NCBI RefSeq assembly: GCF_018139145.2
Contig: NC_059475.1
Span: 17,860,937 to 17,924,936 of the forward strand
DNA: 64,000 nucleotides
Direction: 5' to 3'
DNA from: Gymnogyps californianus
Taxonomy: Eukaryota; Chordata; Aves; Accipitriformes; Cathartidae
The position numbers were made by a program, and so were the translations under genes. Below are positions 1 to 12,760 of the stretch, one piece after another. Under the pieces are notes generated by a model. The model was not told the origin of the DNA, did no database searches, and saw only the letters and a program-made list of their open reading frames with translations. Positions within the stretch are counted from its first letter, which is position 1, and every line of letters starts with the position of its first letter.

Positions 1-254
1 TAATTTAAAACATGCCTTTATCTAAATGAGCTATCAAAGAAAAATGCTGATTACAGGCCAAGAACAATATAATAACAGCAAGGTCAAGAGAGGAATTCCG
101 TGCATGCAACTGTATCCTATTCCACCTCCTTTAACCTAAACAAGCTTGTAAAGTAACAGAATTGAGCCGTTTTCATATAGAAAGACTACCGTTCTTTGAC
201 TATGCTATTACAGTCACCTCTTCTCCTTTTCTCCCCTCCCCCTCTCTTTTTTAG

Positions 255-429
255 ATGAAGGATGTTTTCTTCTTTCTGTTTTTTTTGAGTGTGTGGCTCA
301 TTGCCTATGGTGTGACAACTCAAGCTCTACTTCATCCCAATGACAGCCGAGTGGAGTGGATATTCAGAAGGGTGCTTTATCGTCCCTACCTTCAGATATT
401 TGGCCAGATTCCACTGGATGAAATAGACA
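255..429 (+). CDS. TRPM5: TRPM5 exon: S5 and pore helix/selectivity filter
   Basis: The acceptor is a pyrimidine run ending ttag just before 255; the donor is GACA|gtgagg after 429. The exon begins at phase 0 with [10 protein letters not shown] and ends after the first base of a codon. It encodes the S5 helix, the stretch [19 protein letters not shown] and the filter segment [12 protein letters not shown]. Reading on past the donor gives an open frame to 575, but that is intron: the residues are unlike any TRPM pore loop and the next exon restores the family sequence. Confidence 0.96.
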
Positions 430-3400
430 GTGAGGAAATTTCTTTCCCCCCTAACTTGGCCATTTTTGAATGCACACTTCTGATTAGAGCATGGAATTCC
501 TTCCTAGTATTGTCTTTTTTTTTTTTTTTTAATCTCTGTCCTGCAGGCCAAAGCTTTCACATTATTATGATATAAATAGTGTATTTGCAAAGAGATAATG
601 TGCATTGTGGAATTACATTAGAGCATAAGGGTTGGCCCTATTTAGACAAGTTGTCTGAAATATTCACACAAGGATTTGCAGGTTTAAAGGCTGGCATACC
701 TTCTTTCACTTCAATCCATTTCTGTTCAGTTTAACCTAGACCCTGATAACCCTGCGTAAACCGAAATAATAGCATCTCCATACATTTTGGCAGTAGTTTA
801 ACGTGACAGTGTTAAAGCAGTACAGCTCTGCCCATAAGCAAACGCTTTTGTTTTAGAATAAATATTCCTCTAGAGCATTTATTGACTCTGGAGGTAAAGC
901 TGCCCAAATCAAATAAAGCTAGTAATTGCATATGTGCAACACTTCAAACAAAACAACATAAAAATAATCACAAGACATGGAAATACTTGAACATAAAAGT
1001 TCAAAGGCAACATTTCTGATAGGTAACCAGGTAAAATACAGAACAGGTCATCTCCCAAAGAAGTCTGAAGTAATGCCACAGCATTTACCCAGAATAACAG
1101 TGCTAAATGTCAGTGGCAATATTGAAGTAGGATTCAAACTTGAGGTATAGATGGAACCAAAAAAATCCCATAGACAGAAGCAAACCAGTAAGCACTCTTT
1201 CATGTTCACTCTGCTTAATAAGAAAAAGCACATGTCTTAGAAAAGCCAAAAAAGTCTGAACGAAACAAGAGAGCAGGGGTATGATTCATCTCACTTAACT
1301 TTAAATGCCTACAGTGTAAGCATGCACAGCACAACCAGTCACTCTTATTTCCATCAAAGTAATTGGACAGAAACAAATATTTCTGGAATAGGATTAATTT
1401 CATTTGGAAATAGGTCAGATGTAGCATTCCCTAGAAAAGTGTGTTTCTCTCCATTGAGACTCCAAAGGGTGTCTTCACCCGGATAAATAACTGATTAAAA
1501 GACAGAGCAAAAAAGAATTCATTACATGGGCAACTTCCAGGAGGGAGTCATTTGTCCTGGGGCCCTCTGGGGCTTATTCTGTTTAACATCTTTATGAAAC
1601 ATATGGAAACGGAGATGGTAGTGAGGGGGACAAAATCTGCTGACAAAACTACATTACTGGGTAGTAAAGACTAAACCTGACACCTAAGAGTTGCAGAGGA
1701 CCCTCATGAGTGCTAAATCATCAAATGAAATTCAGTGCAGATAAATATAAGGTAATGCACTTGGTGAAAGCAGTCCCAGCTGTGGTGAGCTTTGATATAA
1801 CTGCGTGCTCTAAGGAATATGATTGTGGGGTTATCCGTGGCAGTGGGGAAAAGAATTATTAGTGAAAAAATGGAGAACAAAAAAGTAAATATCATTATGC
1901 TACTCTAAATCTGTGGATTTAATTCGTAGCTGGAGACAGGACACAGGGCTAGACCTCTAGTCTGATGCAGTAGAACCATTCTTACTAACCTCAACTGCAA
2001 GCTCAGATGTCCAAAGTAGTTTAAATTTAGAATGAGGAACCCCATTCCCAGCTTTTACTGAGTTTTCTCCTCTAACACGCGTACCAGCATGAGGACTGCA
2101 AAGACACAAGTATGTGGGGGAACACAACTGCAAAATACTCAAAGGTGGTTTGACTTTGGGAACTCAAAACTAGTCTATAAAGGATACAGCCTTTTCAATA
2201 CAACCCCCCTTTGCTGAACGTTACTAAAAAGGCAGCTGTGACAGCCGTCTTGCCACTCAATAAGCAGCCAAGTTCTGGAGGTCTGCATTGTCTAGGGTTG
2301 CAAACCTCTTGCACATTAAAGCAATGTCTCTTCATGTACACGACATGATTACATTTTCAGTAGAAATTTCAAATTAAAGACATTGGGTATTAGTTCATGT
2401 AAATGATCTTTCAATGGCAAGAATTACCTCAGTAGCTCAAGCAGTCAAAGAACTGTCCTTTTAGGGTTAAGAGAGTCTCATATTTATGGTCCTGCTAGTA
2501 GTCAACAAGTGCAGTACAAAAATACTACCACAATATTGGGTTTAAGCTTTTAATGATTGTAAAATATTCAGAACAAAATTATGCTGCTATTTATATGCAG
2601 CCAAGATTAAATCTCATTTTAGTAATCAATATCATCATTGTCCATGATTTGTATCTTAACAGTAAAGGTACTAAATAAACGCATCCATCCATGTCACTAG
2701 TTCTTGAAAAAAGACATGTTTAGAGATATTAATTCAGTTTTTATTTGCAATGAGATAGGTATGAAATGCATTACTTCAAACCTCAGGAACAATTTGTAAT
2801 TCTTGCCATTCTTTGTTGAAAGTCAGAGATTTTGCTCACCAAAATGCAAAGCTTTTGTTTCAACTAAGAAGTACATGTGGCAGTAGGATTTGTCAAAACT
2901 ATTCTTTTATTTCTGTATCTTCCTTTGCAGCATCACGAATGTATCCCAGGAACTGTACATTTAATCCACTGCAGATTCTGCAGGAGAACTCGCCATCATG
3001 TCCTAATAGCTATGCCAACTGGCTCGTCATACTTCTGTTGGTCATCTTCCTACTAGTCACAAATGTTCTCCTTATGAATCTCCTGATTGCTATGTTCAGG
3101 TAAGAGCAACTTCAGTAAGTATCAAGACAGAGGCTGCAAGTGTTTAACTGAATGCTCACATTTACTACATTGCTGTTGTCTATTCATTTTGGAACACACT
3201 ACTAATTTTCCTAATGAATATTATTTGGGGATTGATAGGTAGACTTCTGTGATCACACAGTTCTTAAGTTCTTATCATCCTTACTCTAGCCACATTAAAG
3301 ACAAGAAGAAAAGAAGCCTCTTTTACTTCTAAAAATTCAATTAAACATGCATAGAAGGGTCTAGATCCCTGGCTGTGCTGCAGCACAAGTCTGCAGGTGC

Positions 3401-6400
3401 AAAGCAGCTGTAAACTTGGCAGGCTTAACAGTGGATAATCTGCACATAGGGGAAATGCTTGATGTCAACACGGCTAATAATGATTCATTTGGTTGAAGAA
3501 CCGACATGGCATGTTTGCTGATCTTGCCTGAGTGAAGTAGAATTACCTTTCTTTTAAAAAAAACCCTAATGTATTTTTTAACATTTGAAGACTGCAACTG
3601 CAATTATTTTAATATCTAAGAATTTGCACAAACTTTAGATTAAATTAACACTACTTGCTGAGCTTGCTGTTCCTTTTTTAAAGTAAATGTGGGACTAAAC
3701 TTTGTAATAATAAGCTTTAGCTTGTTGCGGTAAAAACAGTTATATACTTTTTTTCCCCCCAATCACAGTTACACTTTTCAAGTTGTTCAGGGCAATGCAG
3801 ACATCTTCTGGAAAATTCAGCGCTACAACCTGATTGTTGAATATCATAGCCGGCCTGCCTTAGCACCACCGTTTATCATTATTAACCACATAACTCTGGT
3901 TCTCAGAAGAATCTTCAACAAAACGGAATATAAAAAAGAACATCTGGGTGAGTTGTTAACAAACATCTAGCAACTGGAGACCGTGACACTCTCCTAGGAC
4001 ATCCTGCATAGGCAAAACAGAAGAGCAATTAAGACTTCCCTAAGCCAAGAGTCACAATTTATTTTTAACAAAGAGTGCCAGGAGAGTACAAATGAAAGAT
4101 TAAGGCTTATAATGTATCCTCTACCATAAACAGTTTCCCACAATGCATTTCTTTATGCACCACAGTTATTACAACAAAGGTGTCGATATAAAACTGGTTA
4201 AAGGGATTTGATTTCTGAAGAGATAACAATGGATAGGTTTAATGAATAGTTATTTCATTTGCTCCTGAATTTTAGTAATTCTTAAGTATGGACAACCCTA
4301 AAAACATATACCAAGTCTAAAAATCTACTAGGATCTGTGGAATTTCCCAATACAGAGACATGGAGAGCAAGCGAGCACGCTTAGAGAAATGGTGGTCCCT
4401 TAAAAGTTATAATTATAAAGGCAGACGAAGTTCAGCTAATTACAGAAGGCATTTGAGGACTTTCTATAGTGATGGCAAACTTGGCCCATCTAGTTTAATA
4501 GTGTCTGATAATAAGCCTATTTACTCCTCATGTGCAGGCTGATAATGGGCTTTGGAGCAGAACTTTTGTCAGACTGGACCAATTCAGAGCCCATTGACTA
4601 AGCTCCCTTTCAGACACACTCTTTCTGGCTATCAAAGCATACTGCTGAAGAGTCTTTAAAAAAAAAAAAAAAAAAGAAAATCTTTTTTCCCCCTAAGAAA
4701 GCAAGTACCTGACTGCTCAGGTTATAGATTCAGTAGTGTTTAAAGCATACAGCAAGCGTGCCCTTTTACCAATCTTTAGGAAGATACAAAACTAGTATGT
4801 TACATTCAAAATATGCCTGTGAAATTGAGGTCTGTTGTTGGCTGGGACACTTGACAACAACAACAGGCTTTATACTTCAAGGTGGAGGGATTTATTCACA
4901 GTTTGTCCTTCCTATTTATAATTGTTCTAATAAAGAAGCTTAGATGATAAAGTGCATCTGAACATAAAGCTCTGCTCATTAAATACTTTGGGGCTAAAAT
5001 ATGTCAGAAGTCCAGTAAGGTTATAAACGAGTGTAAATGGAATCACAGAAACTGGTCCATACTGTTCTTTAGAAAACTCATATCCAACTGCAAAAAGGTC
5101 TGTTGCCTTCCATCACAAGAAAAAAAAGTAGAAAATACTTATTTTACACTGCATTTTCATAACATGACACTCCTCCAATGGCAAAGTGTCTGCAATGGCA
5201 AGACTTCATGTTTCTTTAGCACAGCAGCCTTCCATTACTAGTATAAGAGAAAGGGGAGTAAAATATAATTAATAATTTTTTTTTCCTACAGAAAGAGATC
5301 TTCCAGTTGGCCTAGATCAAAAAATCTTAACATGGGAGTTGGTGCAAAAAGAAAATTATCTTGTAAACCTTGAACAAGAAATGAAAGAAAGCAATGAAGA
5401 AAGGCTGAAGGCCACATCTAATAAGTAGGTTATTCTGACCCACAATAAGTGTACCTTGCAAGTCTTCAGCTTTGAATGAGATAAACATTCAGGTGCTTGT
5501 AAAGCTCATATGAAGAGTCCAACTAGAATGCAGTTGGGAAATACGCAGTCCACGAAAAAATGTGAGAAGCCAACATCACTACAATATTAGAAGAGTTTTT
5601 GGCACTCTTGAAGTATGTACAATTACAGATGTGTAAACTCCAGCCAAATCTGCAGTCAAGCTCAATGAAAATCATATTCATGAAGAAATGGTGGAAGAGT
5701 AGTTCCTCTGCTATACTGCAGTGCATGTACTTCCATCCCCTGCAGGAATACAACATAGACTTTTGAATTAGACTTATGAATGGCTTAGACTTTTGAATAG
5801 AAGTTTAAGATATCTTGAATTAACCCCAGCCCACACTATTTACGGCTTTATGGCATGAGACTAGTTTTCCACAAGAAATTAATGATACTGGCTCTAGAAT
5901 TGTATTTAATTAACTGAGTCTCCATTTAAATACTTCTCTAAAATATCTCCCCACTAGGAATATCACTTAGATTGGTTTAGTATTCTAAAGAAAAAGTCCT
6001 AAATTATGATTCAGAGGTTTTCTCCTTTAAGTGAGACATAAAGTAGTTATATGCAGGGAAAACAAAACATCTAAGGCAATACTGAAAGCCAGACAGCAAA
6101 GCATTCTTTAAAGAAGCTTTTAACACCTGTTTCAGCTGTTCCTCTTATGATAAACCTGACTTCAAATAGAGGCACAATGGGTGTGAAAGTTATCATAATA
6201 AGAAAGTTCCATGGAAATGTTCTTGTGCTGTCTGTTTTCTTTCTGTGCTGTCTTTCAAAACAAACCTCCATCTAACTCATAGAATAGCTGGAGACCAGAA
6301 CAGCATACTTGAGTATGTTCTTGGAAAATACTCTTCTCCCTCTAATCTACATAGACTCTTAATTCATAATAATTTAGAATTATTATGTTGGTTTAAACTT

Positions 6401-9098
6401 TATTCTCATAAGCAGATCACTGACAAACCCTAGGAATGAGGGCTCAATTGTTGAGATCAAGCAATAAATATGTAATTGCTTCCAAACAAAGGGCACAATT
6501 ATATTCTTTCTATTTCAGGTATAGCAGAGCCAGAAAGAGACTGGAAAAGGTTCAGATGAACACCACTAAACTCGTGGCTTTTTATCTTTGCTCTTAGGTG
6601 GTAGCAGCATGTATTTGGAATCTTATGAAACCCTCAGAAAGCGATTCTTTGAACTTTGCATGGAACCAATCCCAAAATGCATTAGACCCATCCAGCAGCA
6701 GCTTTTTCACATAGACTTGAATGTAATGTAACCTGTTAGGGGGAAACTTTGAAATAGTAGTTAGGACAAAGCAGAGGGATTTGAGGAGCCTATGGAGAAT
6801 CAGATGCTAAGAACAAGGAACTGATGGGAGAAGAGGTGAAGGATGCAGAAAGCTTGTGGACAATACAACGATTTGGAGGCACTGTATGGAAGTTCTTTAC
6901 ACAGTCCCTTTGGACTGCATGGAAAAAGGGATTTGAATGTCAAGCCAGTTTCCAAAAATGAAACCTCGTATAAATTTTAAGTGGTTCATCTCCCCCGTGT
7001 TGATGGAAAACATTGTGGCCTCAGTTCTCACACCACGATCAGTTTACATTTGGTACAGGTGGGACATAAGTGGCTGGAGAGACAGAGCTGGACCTAAGGC
7101 TCCTTTCTGCTGTCCTTGATTTCCACAGCAGCTGGGGCTAAGTGGCCCTCACCAGAAGCTGAACAGCTGCTGTAATCTGAGTTTATGAGTCCCTGGGCAA
7201 CAGGTGCATGAGAGTGTTCCAGAAATGCTGCTCTGTTCAGTAAATACTTGCAGGAACACCTCAAAAGGACAAAACTTTTAGGGGGCTCTGGGATGTCTCA
7301 GCAGCACAGAACTGCCACCGAGGGTCCATGGCTCTAGTAAGTTACGTGGGTTTTGTGTTTTAGGATTTCTTCTGAGGCCTTTCCTTTTTGCTCAGCATGT
7401 CTGCTTTGTTTCCACAGGGTGGATAATTTGTCTAAATATTTTAGTGGCTTGAAAGAACAAGAAAAGCGGTTTAAAGTTATGGAAGCCCAGGTAAGTAATA
7501 GTTTTATAGGCATTTATATCAGCTTTAGGATTTCACCATGTTTCTCTCATTTAATGGTGGTTTGGCAGACCCTATTTAGGGATAAAGGGAAGGACAAATG
7601 GATCTGTATTAGGGTTTCACTTTCCTTATTTTTTTCTCTCTGGTGATATACATACGTAAAGAAACATTTCTGACTTTCGGTAGAAAGGAGAAAGGGGAAT
7701 ACAGCATTTCTTGCTCTCTTTGCTAGTCTACTTGAGTAGTGTTTATTTCCTTCGTTTAGTATGCTTCTGGAAGCAAATGCTTCATCTTCCCTCCTCCATT
7801 CTCTTCCTTCTCCCAACCTTTTCTTTCTTTGAAGCTGTCAGCTTTGAAAATACCCGTATTCTGTCTGATCTGACCTAGACTAATCTTCTTGGACATCAGT
7901 TTTTCTAATTTTCTTAGATACCAGATACCAACATCTCGAAGGGAAGTGTCTAACATACAAATGTGAAACACAAATAATAGGAAACCCTATCTTGAGCTTT
8001 TGATGACAAACCCTTGAAATATCAACAAATATTTTTTAAAGTCTGAAAATGCTCAGCATTACCATGTGCTATGTAGCACAAGTGTTACTGTTTTCTTTGT
8101 CCCTAGAACTCTCCAGTGCAATTTTGGCCTCGCTGAAAGTTCCTTATCTTAATACTCCCATTGCAGTTTCCCTCCCCTTTCTTACTCATTTTATGGCTTC
8201 CTGAAAAAAGTCATGCTATTCAATGAACAATGTTGACACCAAATACAGGTCCAAGAGGAACACACAAGAAATGCTTTGATAAGTTTGTGGCAGCTTGAGA
8301 TGATGCAATATACTGACAAAAAAGGGAAGGTATTTAATACAAATCTTCCTCCAAGACATTTCAACTATTTATTTTAAAAATAAACAAATAAATATATGTG
8401 GTATCTCTGATGCTGCTTCAGTCTGCTGCCTAGATTTTTTTTCTTGCAAATTTAAGAATGGATGAAGTACTACAAAAATTCGCTGACTTAGAAATCACTA
8501 CCTATTTTGTAGATTTGCTACTGTACAGCTGTTATCTCCTCAATGGCAGAGGTTTTAACCAAAACCAACCTCCTGTGCAACCAACCAGCTCCAAACTATA
8601 CACGTAAGTATTGAAAACAATCATGGAAAAGCTAATTAATACAGCTGAACAATTTAGTTAAAAAAATGCAAGGAAAAAAAAAAGTTGGAAAAGAACCCCA
8701 TAAGGAGGTACCTAGAGGTAATGGGAATATAAACAAGGAACAGAATATTCATACTTCAGAATGAAAAAGTACCTTTTGCAAAAGACATTTAAAAGCTTTG
8801 GGGAAAGTGTGAGTTAGTTAGAATGATCTCACCCAACTTTAAGCATGTAAATAAGTATCTATTTGCCACAGGGTTTCTTGAGAGGATTGTCTTGGGGGTT
8901 TCTTGAGTCAATGAGATAGTACTACCGAAGTATTACCAAAACATTTAATATGGATAACAATAATCATTAAAAATAAAAATTGAGCAAACCTCCTACTTTG
9001 TTTTAATCAACACAGCTCGTTTGCCTTCAGAGTTGCAACTAGTTCTGTCAGTTAAGAATCTTGTCTTGTGTCCCAGGGCTCCACTGTTTGGAGTTTAA
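255..9098 (+). CDS. TRPM5: TRPM5 C-terminal half (partial gene, exons joined by GT-AG introns)
   Basis: TRPM5 is a Ca2+-activated, monovalent-selective cation channel of the plasma membrane, acting downstream of PLC-beta2/IP3 signalling in taste and other chemosensory cells. Seven segments (255-429, 2931-3099, 3769-3947, 5292-5424, 7418-7490, 8513-8603 and probably 9031-9098) join in phase to about 295 residues. Counting from the first methionine, S5 lies at about 3-27, the pore helix and filter FGQIP at 49-53 followed by LDEID, an NCT sequon at 66-68, S6 at about 88-114, then the TRP helix ([11 protein letters not shown]) and a C-terminal coiled-coil segment (LKEQEKRF). Agreement with the human TRPM5 protein as I remember it is close through S5, S6 and the TRP helix. 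The N-terminal exons are off the left edge, so the gene is cut by the window and not truncated biologically. It converges on TSSC4. TRPM4 is the nearest alternative, but the LDEID filter flank and overall match favour TRPM5. Confidence 0.95.
1530..1925 (+). repeat. Old CR1 LINE fragment (ORF2 reverse-transcriptase region)
   Basis: The stretch carries decayed but recognisable CR1 ORF2 signatures in order: tcctggggccctctggggct followed by a sequence reading like the LFNIF motif, then aaattcagtgcagataaa and ggtaatgcacttgg, then a late segment near 1850-1890 resembling the CR1 stretch that encodes IISKGIENK-like residues. It is sense to TRPM5 and lies in the intron between the first two exons of the window. 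Several indels and stops show it is long dead. Edges are approximate. CR1 subfamily not assigned. Confidence 0.7.
2931..3099 (+). CDS. TRPM5: TRPM5 exon: extracellular pore loop and S6
   Basis: The acceptor tcctttgcag ends at 2930 and the donor TTCAG|gtaaga follows 3099. Two bases complete the codon split with the previous exon (D-T junction). The exon reads [12 protein letters not shown], then [17 protein letters not shown] and the S6 core [12 protein letters not shown]. The NCT sequon and a second cysteine 15 residues later match the glycosylated, disulfide-bearing pore loop known from TRPM4/5; that pairing is inferred from family knowledge. Confidence 0.96.
3769..3947 (+). CDS. TRPM5: TRPM5 exon: TRP helix and post-TRP segment
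   Basis: The acceptor is aatcacag before 3769, the donor CTGG|gtgagt-type after 3947. The exon reads [20 protein letters not shown] followed by [15 protein letters not shown], nearly identical to the TRP-helix block of vertebrate TRPM5. It then runs through a less conserved stretch ([17 protein letters not shown]) to a split glutamate codon. Confidence 0.96.
5292..5424 (+). CDS. TRPM5: TRPM5 exon: cytoplasmic linker after the TRP domain
   Basis: The acceptor ttttcctacag ends at 5291 and the donor AATAA|gtaggt follows 5424. It encodes [20 protein letters not shown] and then a charged helix ending ERLKATSNK. It corresponds to human ERDLPDPLDQKVVTWETVQK. Phase matches both neighbours. Confidence 0.94.
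7418..7490 (+). CDS. TRPM5: TRPM5 exon: coiled-coil segment
   Basis: A short exon with acceptor gtttccacag and donor CCCAG|gtaagt. It encodes [20 protein letters not shown] then MEAQ, the amphipathic coiled-coil that helps tetramerise TRPM channels (human VDFIAKYLGGLREQEKRIKC). It ends at phase 0. Confidence 0.93.
8513..8603 (+). CDS. TRPM5: TRPM5 exon: end of the coiled coil
   Basis: The acceptor cctattttgtag ends at 8512 and the donor TACAC|gtaagt follows 8603. The frame reads [19 protein letters not shown] and then [11 protein letters not shown], aligning with human INYCSVLVSSVADVLAQ. One base is left over for the final exon. Confidence 0.88.
9031..9098 (+). CDS. TRPM5: Probable terminal TRPM5 exon with stop codon
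   Basis: The acceptor tttgccttcag ends at 9030. Joined in phase to the preceding exon it adds [22 protein letters not shown] and a TAA at 9096-9098, with an AATAAA signal 54 bases later at 9152-9157. The tail of TRPM5 is poorly conserved, so sequence similarity cannot confirm it. Phase, splice site, stop and nearby poly(A) signal make it the best candidate. Confidence 0.5.
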
Positions 9099-9151
9099 AA
9101 CGTTAGAGACAGAAACAGACTATTTCTCAGCCACCGCAGGATATCCAACAC

Positions 9152-9157
9152 AATAAA
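9152..9157 (+). terminator. Candidate TRPM5 poly(A) signal
   Basis: AATAAA on the + strand shortly after the candidate stop codon. Other AATAAA hexamers occur further downstream (near 10828), so the site is not proven. Confidence 0.45.
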
Positions 9158-9179
9158 GATTTTGGATACTCTTCTTAAT

Positions 9180-12100
9180 GATCTATTTCAGTATCTACCT
9201 ATTACTATCTATTACACAAAAAGCCCTCCAAAAACCATAAACTGAACATATATATACATGAGGAAAAAGAAGTAGCTAGAAACTCAGCAAAGTCGTGACG
9301 TGACAAGACCTCAAGTCACTCAGACTCGAACCTCAAACTTGACTTGTTAGAAGCTTATAAAACATATGTAAATTGCTTCATTATCAACATTCCAGTAAGA
9401 AAAACCATCCTGTAGCATGTTCCCCTGATATTTTAATACTGTAACTGCATAAAAATCAGAAACTTAAATAGCTGAAAAAAAAAGAAGAAACCTGTTTTTA
9501 TCATTTACTGAGCAAATGCAAAGTAATAGAATCTACAGTATCACTTTATTGTGGATTATTTTCAACATTTTAAAGTTTCTTAAGCAATTACTACTATGCA
9601 CCCCTTGTCCTAAGGCTTTTAAACAAGCACATGGCTTTTACAATCCTATTAGGTGTGACGAATGCCAACACAGAAGTGCCTTTGCCAGAAAGAAGTGAAA
9701 GAGAAGAGCATGCAGATCAGTCTGAGACTGACATCACATACATTGATAATTAAATTTTATTCTCATTTCTTCAGATTAAACCTTTTGTCCTACTGAACTA
9801 CTGTAGAAGTAAAATCCTAATCTCATGAAGGCCTAAGGCCCAGTTCTCAAAGCCTTTATGTCAAGCACTGTCAATGTTTGACACTACTGGGGATTTCTTG
9901 GTCTTCCTCCTTCAATTTCTTGGGCTTTCTTCCCTCCTGCTCCTGTATCGCTTGGTCCTTTCTCCAAAATTCCATTCCACAAATTGCACTAAAAACTTTC
10001 TCCTCCAGGATGACTCTACCACCTTATTTTCTAAATACGATCTGCCTTCTGTTCTCCAGATACCACACCCTCAAACCATCGTCATCATTGCTAATTTCCA
10101 TGTTTCTCTGTTCAAGGGAGTCTCCCTTTTGAAGGGTGATCATTTACGCACTAAAACCCAAGCTACTTCCTTGGCCAAGAAAGCAAGCTCGCATTTCTGA
10201 GTTGCTTAGAAAGGAAATCAAGAAATAGTTTCCACAGGAAAGGGCCTGGGATACTGAACTATTACAATCCATACAGTTCCTGGAGTTCTTACAACCCTCA
10301 AACGATTGCACTCACCGTCTTCTCTTCCCACGCTAGCTTCTGTGAGGTATTCCTTTGCTGGTATTCCTTATTGAGGGCTCCTCATTCATCCCCAGAAACT
10401 GGAATCTTATTGTGTGGTCCTCAAGTGTGCGGTGGTTCGCAGTCACTTTCCAAACACAAAGCAGGTGACCCTCCCGCAGTCAGACCCCCAGCCTCTGCTG
10501 CTTGCTTTTTTGTTTCAATGCCAGATCCTAGCTGCTGTCAGCTTGCTGCTGTTAAAGGAGACTTTGCCTTTATGTATCACACCACATGGAACACCCCATC
10601 TACACCTCAGTGGTTTTCTGATTTCATTTTACTTTTCTCTCTCAAAGGTCAGGAAAAAAAAAATATCACTTAGAGACTTTAAAGCAAGAATGCGTAGCAA
10701 GAATTTTCCTACAAACTAGGAATTTGGACTGTTTGTCATTGTTTTCATTACTTAAACTAGCATGTACATTTTTAGCATACAAAAGCTAGCTGGCTTTATT
10801 AGAATTTTGTATGAAAAGATACACTAATAAAATGAATATTACTACCATCCTTCAAAGTGAAATTTCTTTGGAATAATATAAACAGCATCAGAAGTGGGAA
10901 GTATTGGGTTGTGGTCTTTCTTACACTGATAAGCTTGAACTGAACTTAATTTCCTCATGCATATAACACTGCTTCTATGCAACATAAACGTAGGTTGTAC
11001 AAAAGCTTTCTGTTGCCAGAGGTGGGGAAAAAAAAAAATCTCAGATCTGATAAAAATACCTTTCCGACATGAGTCTTTTATTAATAGATATTAATCTTGT
11101 TATGATGTCTTCATAAAATAGGCATTTCCCCAGTTTATTCAGCTGTGCCCCAGACCTCAGTGACCCTATTAACAGTGATGGAATTTTGGTACTGTCCTAC
11201 CTGTTCTTCACCCTAGGCAAGCAGAAGTTATAAAACCAGTAAGTTTGTACTGAGCTACATTTTTTGTCAGGAAGTAACGCATATCTTACAACCAGCATGC
11301 CCTGCTCTTGGCAGCAGCTTCCATTCTGAAACGGCTACTATTTTAATTGTGATCAGCACATTAATTATCCACTGGAAACCAAAATCTATCCGTTTGGAAT
11401 TGTTGTTATGTCCCACTCACATGCATTGGAACAACTGATGTATTTAGCAATGACCCATTAATTAATGTGCATCAAACTGTACACTCATGAGAAAATACAT
11501 TCTGCTTTTAAAATTAAAAGGTGAATTTCAAAAGATGGAGCAATATTACTCATTTTACATTGTCTTCTGGTTCTGCTGCTGCCAAATGATACATCTGTTC
11601 AAACACAAAGACCCAAATGATTTGGGCCTACCAGTCAATTACTGATAAGATGCTGACACCCCCACAGAGGAAGTAACCTCCTCAAATATCCTTCAGAGTT
11701 TGAGCAAACACAGTCTAGCAAGAAAGATCACAAATTCTAAAGAAGTAATCTTTCACTACACAGTTATAAATACTAACATTGGGGCTGGTTAATTTAGAAT
11801 ACTGGCAAAAAAATGTCAGTCCAAACTGACCTGAACTAATTTGAGTTTCAAATCATATAACCTTTCAAAGAATTTAGTATTTCAACCTTATTTATAAAAT
11901 TTATTAACATTCTGTGTGAAAAACTACTATATTTGACATTCATTACAATGTGATTCCTTGTATGAGGTGATTCATCCTATGAGGTGATTCTCTATATATT
12001 GAAAAATGATTGAAAATGTTAAAAATGTGAATTTTAGAATCTAAAATATAAGACTTGAGGGAGAAGTTGCAAGACAGTAAGCTTAGAGTAACATTCTAGA

Positions 12101-12750
12101 AGATTTTCAAGACAACTCTCAAATCAAATAAACTGAGTACTTGTTAAAACTCCTATAGCTGCGTTAATCAGCATGGTTCACGGAGATGAAGAAATCAAGC
12201 TACAACTTAAAGTTTATTGAATCCCAAAGAACAAAAAAGTATCCAGTTCTGGTACAAATACCTCATTCCCACCAAATCCACACACAGAATCAATGTGGAA
12301 GCAGTACCACCTGGAAAGGACATACAAATGCGCAGGCCAAGAATCATCACATCATATCATACCAGTAAGAGGAAAAGCTGCTGCCCAACTTAACAACTGA
12401 AGCTGTTGCGAATTCTGACCTACACTCAATGTGGTGAGACTTTGCTGAAGTCATCCTGAGCTGTCTTCACCAGAATGTATCCAGAGTTGTACCTCTCCAC
12501 AGGAAACACTGTGTTTTTTAAAATCTTTATCATGTAACGCTAAATAAGGTAAATATTAAGCCAACCTTAAAAAACCTATTGGTTTTGCCAGTTCCCACCA
12601 GGGCCCTCCAAACTCATGACTGGGCACCGTTGTGCTTTCACTCTCAAGGGCAATGAGAGAAGGATGTATTAAAAAAAGAAAGGTAAAAAAAAAAAAAAAG
12701 GTTTTCCTCCCTGGGACAGGGCCAGGAGAAATCACATCTAGTGGAAGACT
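9180..12750. other. AT-rich convergent intergenic region between TRPM5 and TSSC4
   Basis: About 3.6 kb of low-GC sequence between the putative 3' end of TRPM5 and the putative 3' end of TSSC4. Open frames here (for example 9874-10200 and 10371-10719) are short, have no family resemblance and are not bounded by convincing splice sites. A short imperfect tandem repeat lies at 11961-11990. I see no RNA gene or recognisable transposon. Confidence 0.6.
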
Positions 12751-12754
12751 AAGT

Positions 12755-12760
12755 TTTATT
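12755..12760 (-). terminator. Candidate TSSC4 poly(A) signal
   Basis: TTTATT on the + strand, i.e. AATAAA on the minus strand, about 435 bases past the TSSC4 stop codon. This gives a 3' UTR of about 0.45 kb. A further hexamer near 12201 is an alternative. Confidence 0.5.

Noticed and set aside
6515..6740. Apparent coding stretch between two TRPM5 exons
   Set aside because: The flanking exons already join in phase and match human TRPM5 without it; its frame has no TRPM similarity.
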